NCBI GenBank assembly: GCA_905234395.1
Contig: CAJOHG010000041.1
Location: 1 to 46,052, forward strand
Reading direction: 5' to 3'
Length of the DNA stretch: 46,052 nt
From: an uncultured Selenomonadaceae bacterium
Lineage (GTDB): Bacteria; Bacillota; Negativicutes; Selenomonadales; Selenomonadaceae
The position numbers were made by a program, and so were the translations under genes. Under the pieces are notes generated by a model. That model searched no databases. It was not told the DNA's origin and was given only the letters and a program-made list of their open reading frames with translations. This document shows positions 15,723 through 23,950 of this stretch, piece after piece; position 1 is the stretch's first letter; each line of letters opens with the position of its first letter.

Positions 15723-16466
15723 TTAATCGACGTGTAAATTTCTGTCCGCTAAAAGATTCATCGCGCCGATAACTTCCGCTCGTTCATGCAAATCAATTTC
15801 CACCGTTAAAATTTCTTCGCCGCGACCGCTTTCCGCAATGACTTCACCGCGAGGATTGACGACTTCCGAAATTCCTGAGCTGTTGGCGAATACGACGAAA
15901 ATTTGATTCTCAATCGCGCGTGCCTTAGTCAAAATTTGTCGCGGCGTCAAACGTTTCAAGCTCCATGCGGCGGGAATGAAAATAATTTCCGCGCCCGTCA
16001 ACGCAATTTTCCTGACGAATTCGGGAAAACGCAGGTCATAGCAAATCGCAAGTCCGCACTTCACGCCGTCAAGTTCAACGCCGGAAATTTTATCGCCCGC
16101 CGTGAAAACGTCATTTTCTTTTGCAAAGCTGAACAGATGAGTTTTGTCGTAAGCCGCGACGATTTCACCGCGACGATTGACGACGTGACAGCGATTGAAA
16201 ATTTTGTCGCCGCTTTCGACGATGACCGAGCCGCCGATTATGTTCACGGAAAATTTTTTCGCCGCCGCGCAGAGAAAATCAATCGTGCGTTTGCCGTCAA
16301 TGTCAGCGAAATTTTTAACGGGCACAGGATAATATCCCGTCGACCACAACTCCGGCAGAATTATCACGTCGGAGTTTTTTGATGCGTCAATCAATCGAGC
16401 CGCCGTCAAAAAATTTTCATCGACCGCGCCGAGTTCCGATTTGAATTGAGCGATTGAAATTCTCAT
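15723..16466 (-). CDS. Carbon-nitrogen hydrolase (nitrilase superfamily, omega-amidase-like)
   Basis: 247 residues. The catalytic triad of the superfamily is clear: Glu in ILPELWSTGY (about residue 39), Lys in YDKTHLF (about 108), and Cys in GLAICYDLRFPE (about 142). These enzymes cleave amide C-N bonds of small molecules; the sequence is closest in layout to YafV/omega-amidase types, which act on alpha-ketoglutaramate-like substrates, though that is not certain. Its ATG overlaps the upstream radical SAM stop by four bases, so it is coupled to that gene. The ELWSTGYYP loop is near the substrate pocket. Confidence 0.9.
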   Translation of the reverse strand: MRISIAQFKSELGAVDENFLTAARLIDASKNSDVIILPELWSTGYYPVPVKNFADIDGKRTIDFLCAAAKKFSVNIIGGSVIVESGDKIFNRCHVVNRRGEIVAAYDKTHLFSFAKENDVFTAGDKISGVELDGVKCGLAICYDLRFPEFVRKIALTGAEIIFIPAAWSLKRLTPRQILTKARAIENQIFVVFANSSGISEVVNPRGEVIAESGRGEEILTVEIDLHERAEVIGAMNLLADRNLHVD

Positions 16467-17458
16467 TGATGACCGTCCTCATTAAAGTTGCACCATGGTT
16501 CGCCGCTCATGAAGTCGCCGCCGTTGTAGCAAGCCGCTCTGGCACGACAGCCGCCGCAACGATTTTTGTAACGACACACGCCGCAATTTCCGCTGTAGTC
16601 GAGAGTTCGCAACGTCCGCAAAATTTTGTTTGACCGCCAAATTTCGTCGAAAGGAGTTTGTCGCACGTCGCCGAGTTCCATGTTCAGATACGCGCACGGT
16701 TGAACTTTTCCGCGCGGGCTGATAATGCAATAACTCAATCCTGCGAGACATCCGCGTTTAAAACGCAACTTCATGCCGAGCTGATCGGCGATGCGTAAAA
16801 ATTGCGGAGCACATGTCGGCTTAAGTTCGATTGAAACTTCCTGTTGCTTGCGCATGATTCGCGTTAAAACATTTTCGTAACCTTCGGCGCGAAGAGATTC
16901 TTCCTCAATCGTCGCGGCACGTCCCGTCGGCACCAAAAAGAAAAAGTGATGAGCCTTTGCACCGATTTTAACTGCGAAGTCCGTCAACACCTCAAGCTCA
17001 TGTTGATTCCAATCCATAACCGTCGTGTGAATTTGGAACGGCAAATTTTCCGCGCGACAATTTTTCATGCCGTCAACCGCACCTTGCCACGCGCCTTGGA
17101 ACGAGCGAAATTTGTCGTGCTTATCGGCGTCGAGCGAGTCGAGAGAAATTCCCATGCCTTTTGCGCCCGCAGATTTCAAATCGTGAGCCATCTGCCGAGT
17201 GATAAGCGTGCCGTTGGTTCCGAAGACTGCGATTAACTTTAAACGTGTCGCATGTTCAACAAGCTCCAAAATATCGGGACGCATCAGAGGTTCGCCGCCG
17301 GAAAAAATCATAATCTTGAAACCTGCGCGGGCAATTTGATTGAGCAGTTCCTTGGCTTCGGCAGTCGAAAGTTCTTCGTCGGCTTTGCAACCTGCGTCGC
17401 GATAACAGTGCGCACAATACATATTGCAAGCATTCGTCGTGTTCCATGAGACTATCAA
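16463..17458 (-). CDS. Radical SAM/SPASM protein, NirJ/Ahb-like (heme-type biosynthesis group)
   Basis: 331 residues. Radical SAM cluster CNMYCAHC (CxxxCxxC), the SAM-binding GGEPL, and a C-terminal SPASM region with CLAGLSYC, QPCAYL, CGVCRYKNRCGGCRARA and CNF supplying auxiliary Fe-S ligands. The start IVSWNTTNACN and CYRDAG match the NirJ/AhbC/AhbD group, which modify siroheme-derived side chains on the way to heme or heme d1. I moved the start to TTG 17458, where AGGAGG lies seven bases upstream; the longer frame to 17533 has no ribosome site and runs into the promoter of the diverging gene. No other heme genes are nearby. It is coupled to a nitrilase-family amidase, which suggests a shared pathway. 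Confidence 0.8.
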   Translation of the reverse strand: MIVSWNTTNACNMYCAHCYRDAGCKADEELSTAEAKELLNQIARAGFKIMIFSGGEPLMRPDILELVEHATRLKLIAVFGTNGTLITRQMAHDLKSAGAKGMGISLDSLDADKHDKFRSFQGAWQGAVDGMKNCRAENLPFQIHTTVMDWNQHELEVLTDFAVKIGAKAHHFFFLVPTGRAATIEEESLRAEGYENVLTRIMRKQQEVSIELKPTCAPQFLRIADQLGMKLRFKRGCLAGLSYCIISPRGKVQPCAYLNMELGDVRQTPFDEIWRSNKILRTLRTLDYSGNCGVCRYKNRCGGCRARAACYNGGDFMSGEPWCNFNEDGHQ

Positions 17459-17526
17459 ATTAAATCCCTCCTGCGCGAAATATTCTGCCGCCAAAATTTT
17501 TTTCCTGTCGACGATTGAATTAATGC

Positions 17527-17555
17527 GTGACAATGTTGCCGCGAAAAGTTACAAT
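17527..17555 (+). promoter_or_regulatory. Promoter P1, upstream of the first GT9-like gene
   Basis: GTGACA, a 17-base spacer and TACAAT. The same arrangement with near-identical sequence recurs before the paralogous pseudogene (18672) and before livH (19791), which supports its role. Confidence 0.75.
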
Positions 17556-17583
17556 GTTAAAAATGTTTCAAGGAGGATTTTCA

Positions 17584-18675
17584 ATGACAAACAAAAAATT
17601 TGCCTTCGAATCGGACGAAGTTTCTATCGCATTAATGTTGACACCGGCATTGGGCGATTTGGTTCTTGCAAGGAAAATTTTTGATGCGCTGATTAAACTT
17701 GCGCCAAATTGTCTGATTGACATTATTTCTTACAACGAGCCGGCTAAAATTTACATAAAAGCTTTCTATGGCGACAGCAAGAACTTAAATAAAATAATCA
17801 ATCTTCAAAACGTGTCCGAAGAATTTTTTCAAAATTACGATGCGGCTTTGAGCGTATCCACTGCTCACGCCATCCTTATAGAACATGTCAATGTTCAGCG
17901 GATTAAGCTCATGTCTCCGACTTTGTTTGAAAGCATAATCAAACTGGACGCATATAACAAAGAAAATGTTTATCCTTTCATGCACTCCAACTTTTTTTCT
18001 TATCATTTGCGTCTGCGAAACGTTATGTTGGCGCGTATTTTAAATAAGACTTGCTACGAAATTTTGTCTTGCGAAGGTGCTCTTCCCATTAGCGAAGACA
18101 CAGGTAAAATTCCTCTCTTATCAGGATACAAAAGTCACTTCGACAGTCTCGGCTTAAAAAAGTACATTACAATTTATTCCAATATTGAGCGCGATAATAT
18201 GCCGCCAAAAATAAAAACGTGGTCTATCCATTATCTGCGCGAATATGTTTCTCTGCTCAAGAAGAGACTCCCACAAATCGAGATCATTCAATGCGGTGGG
18301 GGGGGGGATATTAAGGTTGATAATGCCGATCGTCATTATCTCGGCGTCGACTTGGAATTGACCAAACACATCTTGGCGAACAGTCTCTTGCATGTCGGTT
18401 GTGAAGGCGGCTTGATTCATCTGGCGACTGCTCTCGGCACGAAATGCTTGGTTCTATTTGGTTCATCACATGCTCCTTTTCAAAGCTATCCTCAAAATAT
18501 TAATTTAGTATCAGATGTTTGCAACTCCTGTATGTATATTTCAGATGGCGGAGATTCAAGAACTTGTCTGCGCGGAGCAAAAGAGCCGCCTTGCATGTTA
18601 AGTCACACACCGCAACACGTTTGTGAAGTCACCTGCACCTGCCTGCAACATCTTGACTTGAAAAATAAGGCGTGA
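17584..18675 (+). CDS. GT9-like (ADP-heptose type) glycosyltransferase with a poly-G tract
   Basis: 363 residues. The N-terminal half has the GT-B Rossmann start (EVSIALMLTPALGDLVLARKIFDALIKL) and the C-terminal half the GT9 block HYLGVDLELTKHILANSLLHVGCEGGLIHLATALGTKCLVLFGSS, where the 'GxEGGxxHLA' glycine-rich stretch binds the sugar nucleotide. A Cys-rich tail (VCNSCMYI ... CLRGAKEPPCML) recalls the metal-binding ends of protein heptosyltransferases. It probably adds a heptose-like sugar to a surface glycan. AAGGAGGA sits six bases before ATG 17584. Ten G in a row inside the coding region (18298-18307, reading C-G-G-G-G-D) make it a candidate phase-variable gene; slippage by one or two bases would truncate it. 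The downstream paralogue has GGCGGCGGC at the same place. Confidence 0.85.
   Translation: MTNKKFAFESDEVSIALMLTPALGDLVLARKIFDALIKLAPNCLIDIISYNEPAKIYIKAFYGDSKNLNKIINLQNVSEEFFQNYDAALSVSTAHAILIEHVNVQRIKLMSPTLFESIIKLDAYNKENVYPFMHSNFFSYHLRLRNVMLARILNKTCYEILSCEGALPISEDTGKIPLLSGYKSHFDSLGLKKYITIYSNIERDNMPPKIKTWSIHYLREYVSLLKKRLPQIEIIQCGGGGDIKVDNADRHYLGVDLELTKHILANSLLHVGCEGGLIHLATALGTKCLVLFGSSHAPFQSYPQNINLVSDVCNSCMYISDGGDSRTCLRGAKEPPCMLSHTPQHVCEVTCTCLQHLDLKNKA
18298..18307 (+). repeat. Ten-base poly-G tract inside the GT9-like gene
   Basis: G10 within codons for four Gly. The tract length now keeps the frame open; changes not divisible by three close it within a short distance. Poly-G tracts of this length in surface-glycan genes are the classical substrate of slipped-strand phase variation. 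Confidence 0.9.
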
Positions 18676-18700
18676 CAATGTTACCGTAAAAAGTTAAAAT
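18672..18700 (+). promoter_or_regulatory. Promoter P2, upstream of the frameshifted GT9-like paralogue
   Basis: GTGACA, 17 bases, TAAAAT; nearly the same sequence as P1 and P3. The copies share the bases around the end of the upstream gene too (GACTTGAAAAATAA), so the promoter was duplicated with the gene. Confidence 0.75.
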
Positions 18701-18722
18701 CTCCTTGAAAATTATCGAGGAG
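18701..18722 (+). promoter_or_regulatory. Dyad covering the ribosome site, CTCCTTGA-N6-TCGAGGAG
   Basis: Eight-base arms with one G-U pair in RNA; the right arm is the GAGGAG ribosome site of the gene at 18731. The same dyad, with compensating changes, precedes livH (19821-19842). Because the left arm starts immediately after the -10 box, it would be only partly inside a transcript from P2, so it would fold mainly in read-through RNA from upstream; otherwise it may be a protein-binding operator. Confidence 0.5.
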
Positions 18723-18730
18723 GATTTTTA

Positions 18731-19794
18731 ATGAGCGACAAAAAATTTGCCTTCGAGTCGGACGAAGTGTCCGTTGCTTTTTATTCGATAGCCGGGCTTG
18801 GCGATTGTCTCATTGCCCGAAAAGTTTTCGATGCTCTTGTTGAGTTGGAGCCGAATTGCGTTGTCGATTATTGTTGCACGACCGAGGCGCACCGTGAATT
18901 TGCCAAAGCTTTTTACGGCGACAGCAAAAATTTGAATCGCATTTTGAGTGCGCAAGAATATCGCGCCAATCAAAAGAATTACGATTTGGCTTTGTATGTC
19001 GGCGGTTGTCATGCAATTTTTTTCGAGTGGGTGAACAATAAACGTTTGCAAGCGATGTCTCCGAAATTTTTGCAGAGTCTGATTAAAATCGATGAGTACA
19101 ACAAAAAATATATTTTGGGCTTGGGAAATTGGAAATTGACGCTCGGACTTCGCAACATGACTTCCGGAAAAATTTTGGGCAAAAATTTTTTTCACTTCCT
19201 CTCTTATGAAGGCGCGTTGCCCATTCGCGACAACAAGATAAAAATTCCGTTGCTGCCCGAATACAAAATCAAATTCGACGCGCTCAAGCTCAACAGGTAC
19301 ATCACGATTTACACTGACTTGCCGGAAAAAGAACGCGCTCGCCCGAAAGTCAAGGCTACTTCACGGAATACGTTGCGCGAATGAAGAAACGTTTTCCTGA
19401 CGTTGAGATTGTTCAAGTCGGCGGCGGCGATGAAGTCAAAGTCGAAAATGTTGACCGTCATTATCTCGGCGTCGACTTGGAATTGACCAAACACATTTTG
19501 GCGAACAGTCTCCTGCACGTCGGCGGCGAAGGCGGACTTGTTCATTTGGCGACGGCTCTTGAAACGAAATGCCTGGTTATCTTCGGACCGAACGGCGCGG
19601 AATATTTCGGCTACGCTCAAAATATAAATCTCGTCTCGGAAATGTGTCATCCTTGCATGTACATCGTTCCAGACTTTCAAGTTTGTATGCTCGGTGCGAA
19701 GGAGCCGCCTTGCATGTTGAGCATTACGCCGCAACTTGTCTGTGACGTGACGAGCAATTATCTGCGAACACCGGACTTGAAAAATAACGCGTGA
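18731..19794 (+). pseudogene. Frameshifted GT9-like glycosyltransferase, paralogue of 17584-18675
   Basis: Two frames together make a full-length paralogue: 18731-19384 (MSDKKFAFESDEVSVAFYS ... RPKVK) and, one base out, a frame that resumes with GYFTEYVARMKKRFPDVE at 19354 and ends at 19794. Compared with the upstream gene (LREYVSLLKKRLPQIE) exactly one base is missing near 19350 (GTCAAGG|CTAC). There is no long homopolymer at this point, so phase variation there is unlikely. The second part contains the full GT9 block (HYLGVDLELTKH ... GGEGGLVHLA) but no ribosome site. I treat it as one inactivated gene; a sequencing indel is the alternative. Confidence 0.8.
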
Positions 19795-19819
19795 CAATAT
19801 CGCCGTAAAAAGTTAAAAT
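19791..19819 (+). promoter_or_regulatory. Promoter P3, upstream of livH
   Basis: GTGACA, 17 bases, TAAAAT; third copy of the promoter that serves the two GT9-like genes. It implies that livH expression follows the same basal signal as the glycosyltransferases. Confidence 0.75.
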
Positions 19820-19820
19820 C

Positions 19821-19842
19821 CTTCTTGAACATTATCAAGGAG
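19821..19842 (+). promoter_or_regulatory. Dyad covering the livH ribosome site, CTTCTTGA-N6-TCAAGGAG
   Basis: Same position and geometry as the dyad at 18701. Between the two copies the left arm has C to T and the right arm G to A, both keeping an RNA pair (G-U or A-U), which suggests that pairing or symmetry matters. Confidence 0.5.
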
Positions 19843-19850
19843 GTTTTTTT

Positions 19851-20738
19851 ATGGACTTTGCGCATCAACTCGTTCAGCAGTTGATAAACGGCGTGAGCCT
19901 GGGCAGTATCTACGCGCTGATTGCTCTGGGCTACACGATGATTTACGGCATCATAAAGCTCATTAATTTTGCGCACGGCGATGTTTACATGGTCGGCGCG
20001 TATATCGGCTTCGCGGCGGTCACAATCGGCAACCTTCCGATTTTTCCCGCGCTGTTAATTTCAATGGCGTTGACGGCGTGCTTGGGAATGTTAATCGAAC
20101 GAATCGCTTACAAGCCTCTGCGTCACGCACCGCGAATTTCTCTGCTCATAACGGCGATTGGCGTATCATTTTTCCTTGAATATGCAAGCATGTATTTCGT
20201 CACACCGACACCGCGAACTTTTCCCGATACGTCACTGAATTTCGCCTTCAGCGTCGCAGGATTCGTCGTCAACGGTCAACAGCTTTTGATTTTCGGAATT
20301 ACAATCGTGCTTATGGCATTGCTGACTTACATTGTGCAGAAAACGAAACTCGGCAAAGCAATGCGCGCGGCAAGTTTCGACACGGAGACGGCTCAACTTA
20401 TGGGCGTCGACTCTGACAGAATCATTTCAATGACGTTTTGCATTGGCTCGGCACTGGCGGCGGCGGCAGGAGTTCTCGTCGGCATTTACTACAACACGAT
20501 TGATCCGTTAATGGGAATTATGCCCGGCGTCAAAGCGTTCGTTGCGGCAGTTCTCGGCGGCATCGGCATTTTACCCGGTGCAGTCGTCGGCGGAATTGTT
20601 TTGGGCGTCGTTGAAGCATTGGTCGCGGGATTTTTATCGTCGACGTTCAGAGACGCGGCAGCCTTCGCGATTTTGATTTTGGTACTTCTGTTCAAGCCGA
20701 CGGGTCTTTTCGGCAAGAACACGAATGAAAAGGTGTGA
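19851..20738 (+). CDS. livH: Branched-chain amino acid ABC transporter permease LivH
   Basis: 295 residues, an integral membrane protein with about eight hydrophobic helices. Family signatures include the N-terminal NGVSLGSIYALIALGYTMIYGIIKLINFAHGD and the EAA-like cytoplasmic loop MRAASFDTETAQLMGVDSDRIIS that contacts the ATPase subunits. With LivM it forms the channel that imports leucine, isoleucine and valine. AAGGAGG is eight bases before ATG 19851. First gene of the liv operon behind promoter P3; a periplasmic LivJ/LivK binding protein is not in the window. Confidence 0.93.
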   Translation: MDFAHQLVQQLINGVSLGSIYALIALGYTMIYGIIKLINFAHGDVYMVGAYIGFAAVTIGNLPIFPALLISMALTACLGMLIERIAYKPLRHAPRISLLITAIGVSFFLEYASMYFVTPTPRTFPDTSLNFAFSVAGFVVNGQQLLIFGITIVLMALLTYIVQKTKLGKAMRAASFDTETAQLMGVDSDRIISMTFCIGSALAAAAGVLVGIYYNTIDPLMGIMPGVKAFVAAVLGGIGILPGAVVGGIVLGVVEALVAGFLSSTFRDAAAFAILILVLLFKPTGLFGKNTNEKV

Positions 20739-20742
20739 CGAT

Positions 20743-21708
20743 ATGAATTCGGCAAGGAAAAGAGATTTGGTAATGCTGGTCTTCGGCTTGATTCTCTACG
20801 GCGCGTTGCAGACGATGATCAGCACAAAAATAATCGGCTCGTTCTGGGAGCTGAACATAATTTTAATTTGCGTCAACATAATCCTGTCCGCAAGCTTGAA
20901 CTTGATTAACGGCTACACGGGACAATTTTCACTCGGACACGCGGGCTTTATGGCGGTCGGTGCATATGTCGGCGTCGTCGCGACTGTCAAATTCGGTCTG
21001 CCGCTGATTGTCGCGTTGATTCTCGGAGCGATTGCCGCAGGATTTTTGGGCTTTCTAATCGGTTTGCCGACGTTGAGACTTCGCGGCGATTATCTTGCGA
21101 TTGCAACGCTGGGACTCGGAGAAATTGTCCGAATCGTCATCATGAACATTGACTATGTCGGCGGCGCGGCAGGTTTCAAAGGCATTCCTCACTTGACAAA
21201 TTTCACGTGGGTTTTCATGACGATGCTCGTTACGCTCTTCTTCATAAAAAATTTCGCGAACTCGTCACACGGCAGAGCTTGCATTGCGATTCGCGAAAAT
21301 GAAATTGCGGCGGAGGCAATGGGCGTCAACACGACAAAATACAAAGTCATGGCGTTCACATTGGGCGCGGCATTCGCGGGAGTGGCAGGCGGACTTTTCG
21401 CGCACCAATTCTATTTGATAAGCCCGACTTCGTTCACGTTCATGGCGTCGTTCAATTATCTGATAATGGTCGTTATGGGCGGCTTAGGGTCAATCACCGG
21501 CTCAATCGCGGGAGCATTCGTCGTGACGTTCATATCGGCGGCGTTGGCATCATTCCCGGAAGTGCGCATGATAATCTACGCGTTGGCACTGATTTTGATG
21601 ATGTTCTATCGCCCGCAAGGACTTTTCGGCTACATGGAGCTTACGAACGTCGCGCCGATAAAAAAATTTTTGGATAAAGTTTCGGGCGTGAAGGAGGTTT
21701 CAACATGA
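20743..21708 (+). CDS. livM: Branched-chain amino acid ABC transporter permease LivM
   Basis: 321 residues from ATG 20743 (AAGGTG upstream; the frame also reaches 20725 inside livH). Multi-pass membrane protein with the LivM start block LSASLNLINGYTGQFSLGHAGFMAVGAYVG, the central FLIGLPTLRLRGDYLAIATLGLGEIVRIVI, and the coupling loop CIAIRENEIAAEAMGVNTTKYKVMAFTLGA. Partner of LivH in the membrane channel. Four bases separate the livH stop from this start, and its end overlaps the next small gene by four bases. Confidence 0.93.
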   Translation: MNSARKRDLVMLVFGLILYGALQTMISTKIIGSFWELNIILICVNIILSASLNLINGYTGQFSLGHAGFMAVGAYVGVVATVKFGLPLIVALILGAIAAGFLGFLIGLPTLRLRGDYLAIATLGLGEIVRIVIMNIDYVGGAAGFKGIPHLTNFTWVFMTMLVTLFFIKNFANSSHGRACIAIRENEIAAEAMGVNTTKYKVMAFTLGAAFAGVAGGLFAHQFYLISPTSFTFMASFNYLIMVVMGGLGSITGSIAGAFVVTFISAALASFPEVRMIIYALALILMMFYRPQGLFGYMELTNVAPIKKFLDKVSGVKEVST

Positions 21709-21911
21709 AAATCGCGTTGATTGAGAGCATTCCCGACGAGAAATCGGAAGCCGTGCTGAAAATTCTTGAAGGCGTCTGCGAACTGCTCAAAGTCGATTCT
21801 AATCGTAACGAAATTTTGACGGAACGCGTTGAAGAAAACGTTGCATTGATGGAAGAAGCGGAAGCTATGGTCGACGAGGGCATGTGGGACTACAAAAAAT
21901 TCCACGATTGA
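21705..21911 (+). CDS. Small acidic protein of unknown function
   Basis: 68 residues, start ATGA overlapping the livM stop with AAGGAGG seven bases before, so it is clearly translated with livM. About a third of the residues are Glu or Asp (for example LTERVEENVALMEEAEAMVDEG), with no membrane segment. It is not a recognised subunit of Liv transporters. It may be an accessory or regulatory peptide; I see no motif to say more. A dispersed repeat begins ten bases after its stop. Confidence 0.75.
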   Translation: MKIALIESIPDEKSEAVLKILEGVCELLKVDSNRNEILTERVEENVALMEEAEAMVDEGMWDYKKFHD

Positions 21912-21920
21912 CAGCAACAA

Positions 21921-22150
21921 AATAGACCGCGCATGGACGCGCGGTCGCCGACATGCTGAGCGTGACGCGAAGCCGGCGGCACTCAACACTACGGAAAGTT
22001 TTAACGTTGCGGCAATGACGACCAAACGTTAGGACAGTTACGAGCCGAATCGAAATGAACGGTTGAATGTGTCGAAAAGTTTGTATCGCTCCGCGCGCAG
22101 CGGCGGCTTTCTTTGCTACTTTCTTTCGCCGGTGAAAGAAAGTAGAATAA
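21921..22150 (+). repeat. Dispersed structured intergenic repeat, copy B
   Basis: Most of the 305-base gap between the small acidic gene and livG. It begins with the 8-bp hairpin GACCGCGC/GCGCGGTC, then the shared block TGAGCGTGACGCGAAGCC, AACGTTGCGGCAATGA, ACGAGCCGAATCGAA, and ends in the inverted repeat CTACTTTCTTTC ... GAAAGAAAGTAG. Its strong hairpins could attenuate transcription inside the liv operon. The remaining bases to livG hold only its ribosome site (GAAAGGAA). Confidence 0.8.
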
Positions 22151-22216
22151 AAAAATTAAAAACAATTACACGCTCAATCGACGTGAGCGACAAAAATTTA
22201 GTGAAAGGAACTTTCT

Positions 22217-22999
22217 ATGGCTGATAAAAAACATTTGCTTGAAACCGTCGACGTGTCGGAAGTCTTCGGCGGACTGAAAGCTGTCTCCGACTTCAACATC
22301 TACATCGACCAAGGCGAACTTATTGGGCTAATCGGGCCAAACGGTGCGGGCAAAACGACGGCATTCAATCTGATAACGGGCGTCTATGTTCCAACGACGG
22401 GCGAAATCACCTTCGACGGCAAATCAATCGTCGGGCTCAAACCTTACGAGATAACTCAACGCGGCATCGCACGCACTTTCCAAAACATTCGACTGTTCAG
22501 CGAGCTTAGCGTCCTCGACAACGTTAAAATCGCTTACCATTGCCACGTTAAGTACGGCTTGATTGAAACGGTCTTTAGAATCGGTCGCTACTTCGGCGAG
22601 GAAAAGGCTATCGAAGACGAGGCTCTTAATCTGCTGAAAATTTTTAAACTCGACGGTCACGCTCACGAGGTCGCGAAAAATCTTCCTTACGGTGCGCAAC
22701 GTCGATTGGAAATTGCCCGCGCTCTTGCCGCCAAACCAAAACTTTTGCTCCTTGACGAACCTGCCGCCGGCATGAATCCGCAGGAAACTCAAGAGCTTAT
22801 GGAAATGATCCGTTGGATTCGCAAGCAATTCGGCTTGACGATACTTTTAATCGAACACGACATGAGTTTGGTTATGGGCATTTGCGAACGAATTTACGTC
22901 CTCGAATATGGCGTTATTATCGCTGACGGCACGCCCGCCGACATTCAAAATAATCCCGAAGTCATTCGCGCATATCTGGGAGCGGAGGCGATTAACTGA
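22217..22999 (+). CDS. livG: Branched-chain amino acid ABC transporter ATP-binding protein LivG
   Basis: 260 residues. Walker A GPNGAGKTT near residue 41, the signature-like loop YGAQRRLEIARALA (LSGGQ position, divergent as in most LivG), Walker B LLLLDEPAAGM and the switch His in IEHDMSLVM. The C-terminal VIIADGTPADIQNNPEVIRAYLG is typical of LivG. It powers the LivHM channel together with LivF, whose gene lies 4.1 kb downstream behind four unrelated genes. The stop codon overlaps the next gene by one base (TGATG). Confidence 0.95.
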   Translation: MADKKHLLETVDVSEVFGGLKAVSDFNIYIDQGELIGLIGPNGAGKTTAFNLITGVYVPTTGEITFDGKSIVGLKPYEITQRGIARTFQNIRLFSELSVLDNVKIAYHCHVKYGLIETVFRIGRYFGEEKAIEDEALNLLKIFKLDGHAHEVAKNLPYGAQRRLEIARALAAKPKLLLLDEPAAGMNPQETQELMEMIRWIRKQFGLTILLIEHDMSLVMGICERIYVLEYGVIIADGTPADIQNNPEVIRAYLGAEAIN

Positions 23000-23937
23000 T
23001 GGCGTACAAAACTTTGCTTTTCGGCACCGACGATCTTTTTTCGCACTTGAAACCGTTTTATGCGGCACAAGTTAAACGCGGTACGCTTGATGTCATTGTC
23101 ACCGCCACGATAAGAAACAATGAAATTGTATTCATTTATTACGACGGCAGACAGAGAGAAATTGAAGATTTTTCCATGTTTGATTTGGCGATTATCTCTT
23201 CAAACAATAACTTTTATAACCGCATGAAAAAACTCGAATTGATGGGCTTCCCGCGCGAAAAAATTATCGACGGCAGAATTTTTGAAATGCCGCATTTGGA
23301 TTTCCCGCGCCTGCTTGAAGAAGGCATTGCTCACGGAGTTTTTGATAACAGAATATTTAAAGCCGACACTCACCCGATTTATCCGCAAGTCTACGAATTC
23401 AAAGGCACTAACTTAAGCTTATCTCTGGGCGTGAAAAGTTGCATTGTCGGCGGCGACATTGAAGGTACCGTCGGCAAAGTTTCTATCGGAAAATTTTGTT
23501 CGGTGGCGGCGAAGACAACCTTTGAACTCGGTCGCAACTATACGCACAATTATCACAACGTGGGCGCATATTCTTTTTCGCGTCTCGATTGGAAGGCTCC
23601 CAAAAGATTTTATCCGTCAAAAGATTCGTGCAAAATTTCATTGGGCAACGATGTGATGGTTGGCAGCGGTTGTTTCTTCAAATGCACCAATCCAAACAAG
23701 CCGCTCGTTATCGGTGACGGTGCCGTCATTGCCGCAAACAGCGTCGTAGTTAAAAACGTCCCGCCTTATGCTCTTGTCGGCGGCAATCCTGCCAAAATTA
23801 TCAAGTATCGTTTTTCGGAGGACGTTATCGAATCGTTGCTTAAAATCAAGTGGTGGAATTGGACTCTCGACAAAATCCATGACAACTTCCGATATTTCAA
23901 CAATGTGGAAAAATTCATCGTTCTGCACGCCGAGTAA
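22999..23937 (+). CDS. Hexapeptide-repeat O-acetyltransferase with N-terminal Rossmann-like domain (paralogue 1)
   Basis: 312 residues. Residues 1-110 form a Rossmann-like domain (KTLLFGTDDLFSHLKPFYAAQVKRG, DLAIISSNNNFYNRMKKLE) comparable to sugar-acyltransferase or epimerase nucleotide domains; residues from about 130 carry a left-handed beta-helix with the xenobiotic/CatB-type ending KPLVIGDGAVIAANSVVVKNV and PPYALVGGNPAKIIKYRF. It should move acetyl groups from acetyl-CoA to a surface sugar. Paralogues 25192 and 26149 are about half-identical by eye. ATG overlaps the livG stop by one base, so it is translated together with the transporter ATPase. Confidence 0.82.
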   Translation: MAYKTLLFGTDDLFSHLKPFYAAQVKRGTLDVIVTATIRNNEIVFIYYDGRQREIEDFSMFDLAIISSNNNFYNRMKKLELMGFPREKIIDGRIFEMPHLDFPRLLEEGIAHGVFDNRIFKADTHPIYPQVYEFKGTNLSLSLGVKSCIVGGDIEGTVGKVSIGKFCSVAAKTTFELGRNYTHNYHNVGAYSFSRLDWKAPKRFYPSKDSCKISLGNDVMVGSGCFFKCTNPNKPLVIGDGAVIAANSVVVKNVPPYALVGGNPAKIIKYRFSEDVIESLLKIKWWNWTLDKIHDNFRYFNNVEKFIVLHAE

Positions 23938-23950
23938 AGGAGGTTGACTA

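Noticed and set aside
19330..19400. Programmed ribosomal frameshift in the second GT9-like gene
   Set aside because: There is no slippery heptamer or following pseudoknot, and the break is explained by one missing base.
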